The position numbers and the translations under genes are program-made. A model generated the notes under the pieces. The model was not told where the DNA came from. It made no database searches and saw nothing but the letters and a program-made list of their open reading frames with translations. Below are positions 54,761 to 64,000 of a stretch of DNA of 64,000 nt, in pieces; the stretch's first letter is position 1; each line of letters begins with the position of its first letter. The stretch covers positions 94,350,401 to 94,414,400 of the forward strand of contig CM036162.1 in NCBI GenBank assembly GCA_020631735.1. The letters run 5' to 3'. The stretch comes from Saccharum officinarum. Lineage: Eukaryota > Streptophyta > Magnoliopsida > Poales > Poaceae.

Positions 54761-56743
54761 TGAAAGGTCTTGATGGCTAGAGGGGGTGAATAGCCTTTTA
54801 AAAATTTCTACAAAGACAAGCTAAACAAGTTTATCAATATAACAAATAGCGAGATGCGAGTTTTGCTTAGCCTAATGGGTTTGCAAGCCACCTATCCAAT
54901 TCACAATTCTAGTATTTGCACTCAACCGCACAAGTCAAACCGAGAAGGTAACTACAAATACAACTAGCAAGCTACACAAAGAGCTACTCTAGCAAAGCTA
55001 ACTAGCTAGCAAAGATAACTAAGAAAGTAATGCGGAGTTGAGTTAGGAGGGTATCACCGAGGGGCGAAGTATTGAGCCAACAACAATATGATCAACAATG
55101 AATACCAAGATAACCGAACACCGGATCAATCAATCACAATATGAAAGTGATGACACGAAGATTTATCCCGAGGTTCACGTGCTTGCCGGCACGCTAGTCC
55201 CCGTTGTGTCCCTCTTCACCACGTGGTTCGGTGGCTAATCGGTCACACACCGAGCCTCTCAAAAGGCGCCACAAGAACCTACCAAATGGCAAAAGGTTGC
55301 AATGACACGAGCAATCACTAACGTTGCCTTTGGCGCTTCGCCGAGGTAGGCACAAACCCCTCACAATCACCGGAGGTGGCCAAGAACAATCACCAACTCT
55401 TGCCAACGCCTCCAAGCTGCTCCAAGCCGTCTAGGTGGCGGCAACCACCAAGAGAAACAAGAATCCCGCAGCAAATCAACCACCAAGTGCCAACTAGATG
55501 CAATCTCACAATGCAAATGCACTTGGATCACTCAATCTCACTTCGAATATGCAAAGAAGCAAGAGAGATGAGTGGGAGGGGAGTTGCTTAGCTCAAAGTG
55601 CTCACAAGTATGTCAAATGTCAAGAGATATCGAGAGTAGAGCTTGAGCCGGCCAACGAGTATTTATAGACGTACCCCTTCGAATATAGCCGTTAGAAACT
55701 TAAACAGCCGAAATCGGGCTGACCGGACGCGCTGGTCCAACTGACCGGACGCGCCGGTCGCCCAACGGCTAACTCGTGAAGTACTGACCGACGCGCTGGT
55801 CCAAACGACCGGACGCGCTGGTCGCCCAACGGCTAACTGCGAAACAACGACCGGACCGCTGGTCCAACTGACCGGACGCGCCGGGAACGACCGACGCGCT
55901 GGTCCGTGAAGGACCGGACGCGCTGGTCGCCTGAGCAGCGCTCAACGAAGTAGTGACCGGACGCGCTGAAGCAAATGACCGGACGCGACAGTGCCCGCGT
56001 CCGGTGGGAGTCCAGTAAGCTCCCTGGACGACCGGACGCGTCCGATCGTCAGTGACCGGACGCGCCTCGCGTCCGATCATCGAACTGAAAATCGCGCAGA
56101 CACTGAACACTGACCGGACGCGTCCGGTCCATGCAAGACCGCGTCCGCGTTCAGCGTCCGGTCACCTCTGTGACCTCCGTTCGCCTCCGTTTCTTTTCCG
56201 GACTTCCGCGTAGTGGAAAATAGTCGTTTCAACTTCTCGAAAACGCCTGAATCCCGCCTCGCAAGCTCGGCGGGAGGGAGAGAGGATCCCCAAACCCTCT
56301 CTACCGCTCAAACTCCACCGCCTTCGCAAACGTGCTAACACCACCAAGTGATCTTCGTCATGTGTGAGTGTGTTAGCATTTTCACAATCATTTTTCGAGG
56401 CGTTATTAGTTCTATCCAAATGCATATGATCATGAAATGCACATCTAGAGGCACTTAGGAGTTCAATAGCCGCGTCATCCCCTCTTTATAGTACGGCTAT
56501 CTATCCTATAATGTAACCACACCCACTAGGTGTCTTGGTTACTAAAACACAACCCTTAAGCATATACCTTTGCCTTGATCACATAGGGTTGCGTCCAAAT
56601 CCAAGTGTGGCCATCATGATCACCATGTCCATCTTGCCACCAACCTTGGAATGTACTAATCCTCATATGCTACATACAACTTAGGCATAGGATTAGTACT
56701 TAGGCATTGTCACTAATTACCAACACCAAACATAGGACTTTCA
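54761..56743 (-). mobile_element. LTR shared by two A-type internal regions
   Basis: A 1983-bp LTR, near-identical to 21624-23625. On its left is a primer-binding site with gag, so it acts as the 5' LTR of that part. On its right is a polypurine tract with RNase H and RT, so it acts as the 3' LTR of that part. One LTR flanked by internal sequence on both sides is an internal-LTR-internal structure, the product expected from tandem insertion or unequal LTR recombination. Confidence 0.85.
55715..56162. repeat. GACCGGACGCG motif array in A' LTR
   Basis: Same array as at 22596-23045. Several words carry one-base deletions (GACCGACGCG, GACCGGACCGC), which are absent from the copy in element A. 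Confidence 0.8.
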
Positions 56744-57877
56744 ATCTCCCCCTTGTTGGTAATTGGTGACAAACCTTTCACAAAATTGTTATGATAAAAT
56801 TTTGATTGAACCCATGTAACATTGTCAAGTATATTACCATGTGTAAGAATTATGGACATGTGATCATGAATTCAAATTGATAGCAATGGCTCCCCCTACA
56901 TGTATGCTATATGTTTGGATTTTTGGAGGCATACATGTTAGATAGGAAAGATTAGGAGCATTGACTACCAATAGGTGCTAAGTGTTTAGATTATAGACCT
57001 TTGAAGCGTGATACCATCGGAGTAGCGATAAAACACCATCTTAGCACCTTGTGTAGTAGATACCACTTGGAAAAATATAAACAAAACTAGAAACCTCGTG
57101 AGATCAACATTATAAGCAAGATTCTAGTACCACTTTGAAAAACATGAAGCAAGAGAAATCTAACTACTTCCTATTCATGCTAGTACTTCAATACGCCATT
57201 CAAATGATACTAGCAAGTCACCACACAAGCCAAGTATCGGAGAAAAAGAAATGCATAACTATGCATCATACATATGAAGTGCACATAGAAATGCAACATT
57301 CATGTTTAAGAGCTTGCTCCCCCTACTTGTGTGCTTCTTTTATCAATTCTTCCCTTAGGATTTAACTTTGTGAACAACATTTTTCCCCCACAAACATTTT
57401 TGAGTTCTATCTTTGTGAATCAACCTTTTCTCCCCCTTTGGCACCAATTGACCACAAGGAGCAAACTTTAGATAGATTATCATGTTGAAATATGGGGTGA
57501 GGATCAAGTTTATGATTCAACCTAGATTGCTTGCATAAATAAAATACTTCGGTTTGATCCAAGGGCAAGCTTCTTCACACCTCATTAGAAGGGTTATCAT
57601 GCACCGTGTTGAAGCAAATATTTAGACAAGTTTTCTAGATTAAACACTTAGGATCACAAGCTACTTAAACAAGTTATATGCTACCACTAGATCATACAAG
57701 TCATGGAAACAATAGTGGTACCATATAAACTTCAAATTCATTTGATTTTCATGAATGAGCCTAGAACATGTAAATTATGACTAGATGCACTAAACAAGTC
57801 CTTAGCATAGAATGTATGACATGTCAACCAATTGTACCTTGGGGCTCGAAGGAGAGGCATGTCATATATGGGGTGCA
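56744..57877 (-). mobile_element. A-type polypurine tract and 3' non-coding region
   Basis: The minus strand ends CAAGGGGGAGAT against the LTR. The spacer is near-identical to 23626-24762 with scattered short indels. Confidence 0.8.
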
Positions 57878-58959
57878 TCAACTCATGTTGGAGAAATCAA
57901 GTATGTTCAACTCATTCTTTAGCTTGTGAAATCTCTTCTCATCAAGTGGCTTGGTGAATAGATCGGCTAATTGATCTTCGGTGCCCACACTCTCAATAGC
58001 AATGTCACCCTTTTGTTGATGATCTCTAATAAAGTGATGACGAACATCAATATGCTTTGTTCTTTGATGTTGAACCGGATTGTTGGTTAGCTTTACGGCA
58101 CTTTCATTGTCACATAGCAATGGCACATTCTTGAAATTGATTCCAAAATCCTTCAATGTTGCCTTCATCCACAAGATTTGTGCACAGCAACTACCCGCGG
58201 CGATGTATTCGGCCTCGGCGGTAGATAGTGCAATACTATTTTGCTTCTTGGATGACCATGAGACAAGTGATCTTCCCAACAATTGACATGTCCCAGAAGT
58301 GCTCTTTCTCTCCACTTTATCACCGGCATAGTCGGAATCCGAATATCCAACTAGCTCAAAACTTGCACCTTTGGGATACCACAATCCAACATCTTGTGTA
58401 TGCTTTAAGTACCTCAATATTCTCTTTGTTGCCTTCAAATGACTTTCTCTTGGTGAGGCTTGAAATCTTGCACACATACATACACTAAACATCACATCGG
58501 GCCTTGATGCCGTCACATAGAGTAGGCTACCAATCATTGATCTATATAGCTTTTGATCCACCATGTTGCCACTCTTGTCACTATCCAAGCTTCCACTAGT
58601 GCCCATTGGAGTTGTAATACTCTTTGCATTTTCCATGCTAAACTTCTTGAGCATATCTTTGATGTACTTGGTTTGACTCACAAATGTTCCTTCCTTCATT
58701 TGTTTGATTTGAAGTCCAAGAAAGAAACTAAGTTCACCAATCATTGACATTTCAAATTCCTTTGCCATCATTTTCCCAAACTCATCACAATAAACTTGAT
58801 TGGTTGAACCGAATATGATATCATCAACATATATTTGCAATACAAATAAGTCTTTCTCAATCTTCTTAGTAAAGAGAGTAGTATCCACTTTGCCCATGAC
58901 AAATCCTTTGGATAGCAAGAAGTCCCTCAATCTTTCATACCATGCTCTAGGTGCTTGCT
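57878..58959 (-). pseudogene. A-type RT C-terminus and RNase H, truncated
   Basis: An uninterrupted 350-aa minus-strand frame from 58930 carries [37 protein letters not shown], the RH entry SWSSKKQNSIALSTAEAEYI, LLCDNESAVKLTNNPVQHQR and the end LNILDFSNMS. Unlike the copy in element A it has no frameshift in RT. The N-terminal side of RT and all of integrase, protease and gag are absent: at 58959/58960 the sequence jumps into an LTR. Confidence 0.88.
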
Positions 58960-59246
58960 CCGATCGTCAGTGACCGGACGCGCCTCGCGTCCGATCATCG
59001 AACTGAAAATCACGCAGACACTGAACACTGACCGGACGCGTCCGGTCCTGCAAGGACCGCGTCCGGTGCAGCGTCCGGTCACCTCTGTGACCTCCGTTCG
59101 CCTCCGTTTCTTTTCCGGACTTTCGGCGTAGTGGAAAATAGTCGTTTCAACTTCTCGAAAACGCCTGAATCCCGCCTCGCAAGCTCGGCGGGAGGGAGAG
59201 AGGATCCCAAACCCTCTCTACCGCTCAAACTCCACCGCCTTCGCAA
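58960..59246 (-). mobile_element. A-type LTR fragment at chimeric junction
   Basis: Starting with CCGATCGTCAGTGACCGG, 287 bases match the LTR segment at about 22928-23213 almost exactly. The block then stops after CCGCCTTCGCAA and continues into a diverged LTR. It is an orphan internal LTR fragment with non-homologous joins on both sides. Confidence 0.75.
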
Positions 59247-59510
59247 CGACCGGACGCGACAGTTCCCGCGTCCGGTTAGAGTCCAGTAAGCTCCTTCAAC
59301 GATCGGACGCGTCCGATCATGTGTGACCGGACGCGCCCCGCGTCTGATCGTCCTCTGTGAACCGCAGTTCTTCTCTGGGCGCATGACCGGACGCGCCGGT
59401 CCCGCGAGTGACCAGACGCGCCGGCTGCAAACCCTAGCACCCGCGCGCCTGACAACTGACCGGACGCGTCCGGTCACACCGTGACCGCGTCCGGTGCAGC
59501 GTCCGGTCAC
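58960..59510. repeat. GACCGGACGCG motif array at the A/C junction
   Basis: Two motif clusters, one from the A-type LTR fragment and one from element C's LTR, follow each other directly. Confidence 0.75.
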
Positions 59511-60557
59511 CTCAGTGACCCCGTTCGCCTCCGTTTCTTTTCTGACTTTCGGCGTAGTGGAAAATAGGCTTTTCAACTCCCTGAAAACGCCTGAATCCCG
59601 CGCTCGCAAGTTCGACGGGAGGGAGAGAGAGTCCCAAACCCTCTCTACCACCCAAACTTCACCACCTTCGTAAATGTGCCAACACCAACAAGTGATCACC
59701 ACCTTGTGTACGTGTGTTAGCATTTTCACAAACATTTTCTTCGAAGGAATTAGGCACTCAACTTGCCTCGCCACTCGATCCTACCACGTATGCACAGTTA
59801 GATCGCTCAAGTGGCACTAGATGACCGATATGCAACCAAGTTTGCCCCTCTTGATAGTACGGCCATCTATCCTAAACCCGGTCATAAACTTCTCTACACA
59901 TCTATGACCGGTGAAATGGAAATGCCCTAGGTTATACCTTAGCCTTGCGCATTCCACTTCATCTCCTCTGATATTGATGCAGCACATGCACCAACCAATC
60001 ACCAAATGATATGATTCACTTCATATCATCATGTGACCGTATTGGTTCATCGATCTTGACCTCACTTGCTCTTCACCGTTGCGTCGGTCCATCGGCGCCA
60101 AGTCATGCTCAAGCTTCACCGTCACACGCGGTCCCTCACTTCAAAGCCTCTAACTTGCCCTTCACACTTGCAACCGGTCCTTCGAGCCAAGCCTCATCTT
60201 GATCTTCTCCAAATGATATGATCCACTTCATATCATCACATGACCGTCTCGATCCATCGACCTTGACTTCACTTGCTCTTCACTGTTGCATTGGTCCGTC
60301 GGCGCCAAGTCTTGCTCAAGCTTCACCATCGCATGGTCCCTCGCTTCGAAGCCTCGACTTGCCCTTCACCCTCACAACCGGTCCATCGAGCCAAGCATCA
60401 CTTCGGTCTTCATCATCTTGGTCACATGAGTTAATGTCGTGTCTCATATTCAATGACCACCATCACCTGTGGACTAATCTCCTGTGTATCTCACATAACC
60501 ACATATTAGTCCACCTAAGTTGTCACTCAATTACCAAAACCAAACAAGGACCTTTCA
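59247..60557 (-). mobile_element. Element C: LTR (5' part missing)
   Basis: A diverged relative of the A LTR that shares the motif array and the TTTCGGCGTAGTGGAAAATA and CCCAAACCCTCTCTACC segments. It ends at 60557 with GGACCTTTCA, the plus-strand image of an LTR start. Its other end is missing at the join at 59246. A 200-base segment beginning ATGATATGATTCACTTCATA at 60006 is repeated, diverged, at 60207, forming a local tandem duplication inside the LTR. Confidence 0.7.
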
Positions 60558-63500
60558 ATCTCCCCCTTTTTGGTAATTGATGACAACTCTACAAAGATAT
60601 GGAAATTAAGCTTTTTCAAGCTAGCACTTCACACAAGTGTAAATTGCTAACTTGTTTTGGATTTAATGTTACTTATCCAACATTTAAGCTCTATGTCAAG
60701 ATTTGGATAAGCACCATAAAATCCGACTTGGTAGTGATAACTCCCCCTACATATGTGCTCAAATGGTTTGGTTTCAAGCTTTGCATATATGCATAAATAT
60801 GAAATTTGTGGGAGGGTTAGCACTACTAAGTGATGCTAAGGTGTATAGAATAAACCTTTGTAGCTCGATACCAATTAGTAGCTTGATACCATTTGAGAAT
60901 CACAAGTTTGCCATCATCCTTAGCATCATGAGTAGCTAGACATCAAAAAACACTAGAAACCCTGTGAGATCAACATTATAAGCAAGGTTCTAGTTTTTCA
61001 TGATAAACACAAGTCTAGCTAACATCCTATGCATGCTAGTTATCAAATCATCATTCAAGTTCTATAACTAGCATACACCACACAAGCATGCATATTGAAT
61101 TTAAGAACTTATGCAATGCAAGCAAGCACATGAATTATGCACATATCAAATGTAATCAATCAAAGTTCATGAGCTTGCTCCCCCTACTTGTGTGCTTTCT
61201 TTGTCCAAGAATGTTTGATCCCCTTATATTCTTTAATGTTGCTCCCTCTTTGTCCATGTCCATGTCCAATCTTTTCCATCTCTCCCCCAAAGCTCAAAAA
61301 GCTTTCATATCTTTGTCCAACTTCTCCCCCTTTGTCATCAATTTCCATAAAAGGTGTTCTTCTCAATTGATACAAAGGCTTGCATTGGGGTAGATGGTTG
61401 AGACTTGAATAATGCATTTTTGATGGACATTACCACATATGTTGGAATGACAAACTTTATGGTTGCTCTTGAGATTCCACATAGGATCTTTGACCTTGAT
61501 ACCAATTGGTGGGGCTTCTCCCCCTATGTCATAGCATGTGTCATTCACTTGAGATACCACTTGAAGATGATGGTAGCATTACTTGATTTGATCACTTAAA
61601 GTTGAGGATCACTTGTGAAACCATCGTCTTGCATGAATGATACCACGTGAAGATACCATGAGTAGAAATGTGATACCATTTGAAAGAATTTTCTAGTATG
61701 GATCCACTTTGAAGGATTTGGTAATAATATTCACTTCTTGAACATTTGTTATCTTCATGAGTACCACTTGTAAGATATCATTTGTAGATCATGATCTAGA
61801 CACCACTAGTGAATACCACTAGATCGATTTGAGTCTAGATACCACTTGAAACAAACTAGATATCTATTTTCATTGTTGTCTTGTGCTTGTACTCTTATCA
61901 TTGTCATGAGCTTCTTATATGACTTGAACTATATTGATTTGCCTAAGATTCCAAGTCCGGTTTGATCCAATGACAAGCTTCTTCACACCTCATGCTAAGG
62001 GTTATCTTGCCAATGTTGTACTTGTCACTTGTTATCAATCCAAACTAGGTCAAGTACTTGGGTTCACTAGCTCATGAACAAATTCATACTTATACCACTA
62101 GGTCAATTAACCATTCAAAACAATAGTGGTAGACTATGAATTTAAACTTTTCATTTGTTATGCATGATCCTAATAAACATGTACTATATGCACTAACGGC
62201 ATACTAGTAAAGGATGATATGATCATGCACATTACAATGATGCCTTTGCTATGTTGGAGTAGAGGATAGTCACATAGATTCCAATTCATTACTCCAATAG
62301 CAATGTGAAGTCCAATTTATTGCTTGGTGAAAACCAATCATCATAGATAAATCCATTCTTCACCCATATGAAATGAAAACCACTTATGATCAAGTGCACT
62401 ATCTCTTGAGTTATGGTTGGCTTGCTTCATCTTTTTGATCAATGCTTGCATGAGAGAACTACTTAGAATACCACTTGAAATATATGACTAGCTCTCTTTT
62501 GGGTGTTGCTTGCTTTTCTTGATCAACCCTTTTGATTGCTTCAACTAAGCATCACAAGTTCCTCGGATCACCACTTCCATGTTAGCCTTCCAAGTCCCAA
62601 ACTTGGTTTCACCTACACACGGCGGCAAGCCCCTCACTAGGGAGAAGTGACCTTTCTCCAAAGAACCACTCTTGATACTCATTTGAAATGATATAGTTTG
62701 ATTGATCCAAATGATGAACTCAATCTTGATGAATAATCTTTGAATCTACATTTGAGTCTAACTCTTTCTACTTGTTTAAGTCCTTTTCTTTCTACCAAAT
62801 GATCTCCAATCATCACTAGAACTTAAACTTCATCTTCATCTTAAGTTTGATCTTGATCTTCAAATTGAGTACCAAACATGTATACCAAGTACATTCCACA
62901 ATCAAATGTTCTTATACTCATTGCTCTTCATGATTCTAGATCAATCCAAAACCAAACTTAGGTACCTCAACCACTTATAAACATGTTTTCAACTTGAGGA
63001 CCTTTCAATTAAAGTGACTCTAGATTAATCCAATGATTGTCACTTTTCTGGCAGATTCTGTATCCTTCAAAGAATAATTCATATCTCCTAATATACAGAT
63101 CCAAATGCCATAAAATTTGGTGGAGATGTGATTCACTAAGTCATCTAGCATCTGTAAAAATTTGAGATTCATTTGACATCTAGATTGCTACCAGATTTCA
63201 AATCTACCACCACTGCTACATGCTGAAAACTGCTGCACTATAGCTGACAAGATGTACTCCAAAGCCGAAACATCTCTTATCCAATTCTCATGAAATTTGT
63301 ACAGCATCTTATAACATAAGTCTAGAGCATGCATACCAAAATTCATCCCAATCCAAGTAGATTTGATCATCCAAACTCAGACTTGATCACTGCTAGCTCA
63401 GATTTTCAACTTTGGACAGATTTCAGTACATTGAGCAATACTTCATCAAATATGAATCAAACTTGAAACTAACTTGTTTGAATACTTTCACAAGACATAT

Positions 63501-63880
63501 ATCCCTCCAATCCACTTACTAAATGTCATCTCATGAAATTATCCAACACAAACCAATCCAAACTTGATTACTAAGCTTTTAATCCATTCAATCAACTCAT
63601 ATGCACCCAAATGAAATAATCAACAAGAGATATACCTTGGTTAGCTCATGATTATTCATAGCAAGCTTTCAACTTGAACATTTGCAAGCCATCAAATAAT
63701 TCCAATAAATCATCCACAACTTGATCATGACACTTGTATGTTGTAGTACTTTGGACTTCACTCATTTTGACTTGGCATTGGGATAGAATTGCAATAAGCT
63801 TCAATACTTGAGTCAACATATAATGATAAATATGAAATCAATTTGAGTCAAGCCTCCAATGTCATGGTACCTACACACAT
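60558..63880 (-). mobile_element. Element C: polypurine tract and long non-coding region without pol
   Basis: The minus strand ends CCAAAAAGGGGGAGAT against the LTR, a polypurine tract. Landmarks such as AAGCTTCTTCACACCTCAT (61976) and GTAATTGATGACAACT match the 3' spacer of element A. The following 1.7 kb up to the gag stop contains no reading frame resembling RNase H, RT, integrase or protease. Repeated plus-strand ATACCACTTGA phrases occur instead. Confidence 0.7.
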
Positions 63881-64000
63881 TCATCCACTTTTTGATGGTA
63901 CCCAAACAAGTTTGGGTCCTCTCAAGTTAGGTGCAACATACTTAGGCATTGCCTTAGTATGAGTAGTGGGATGTTTTGCAATAGCAACCATAGAGGTACC
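63881..64000 (-). pseudogene. Element C: gag C-terminus, running off the window
   Basis: Forty minus-strand codons up to the TGA at 63881-63883 read AKHPTTHTKAMPKYVAPNL and end GPKLVWVPSKSG. The closing motif GPK-VWVP is the same as the gag ends of elements A and B. The gene continues beyond 64000, so its integrity cannot be judged. Confidence 0.65.

Noticed and set aside
59079..59774. 231-codon minus-strand frame
   Set aside because: It runs across two joined LTR pieces, consists of translated GACCGGACGCG words, and has no domain.

Overview
This is a plant nuclear genomic window, from a panicoid grass of the sorghum/sugarcane/Miscanthus/maize type. The basis is spliced genes with GT-AG introns and plant-specific families, dense grass MITEs (Tourist, Stowaway, hAT-like, MULE foldbacks), L1- and RTE-type LINEs, and SIRE/Maximus-type Ty1-copia retrotransposons with very long LTRs. 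Two 100-base N runs (29792-29891 and 52524-52623) are assembly gaps. I cannot decide the species from sequence alone.

Layout. 1-4700: intergenic DNA with a (GCGTTT)n repeat, an L1-type LINE copy with a visible target-site duplication (TSD), two MITEs and an RTE-LINE tail. 5037-9500: a minus-strand RING-H2 E3 ubiquitin ligase gene of the BIG BROTHER type (six coding exons, 175 aa). Its 5' UTR intron carries a small LTR element (TRIM) and a Tourist MITE. 9500-13100: MITEs and a MULE foldback. 13213-13686: a plus-strand secreted type III lipid-transfer protein. 14550-19470: a minus-strand UBA-UIM-UBX gene (PUX8-type, ten exons, 554 aa). 19700-21570: Stowaway MITEs and a plus-strand SIRE-type 3' end. 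21624-36998: two minus-strand SIRE/Maximus copia elements, A and B, separated by an assembly gap. B has an intact gag and a pol reading frame that shifts within RT. 37000-45100: a GC-rich TATA-containing promoter or first exon, many MITEs, a LINE copy, a Tourist element split by a MULE, and a minisatellite. 45662-47286: a plus-strand MATE transporter gene with an apparent one-base frameshift near its start. 47300-52500: MITEs, a CACTA terminus and a probable Helitron. 52624-64000: copy A' of element A in an internal-LTR-internal arrangement, joined at 58960 to the LTR of a third related element, C. C carries gag sequence but no pol.

The four cellular genes (E3 ligase, LTP, UBX adaptor, MATE) are independent single-gene units with no shared pathway. 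Two concern ubiquitin: the RING ligase and the UBX protein, a predicted Cdc48/p97 adaptor. Most of the window's structure comes from transposons. I found no new gene system. The best leads are the chimeric retroelement block, the pol-less element C, the GACCGGACGCG arrays shared by diverged LTRs, nested elements with clear TSDs, and the MATE frameshift. Indel density in coding remnants next to the gaps suggests poor consensus there.
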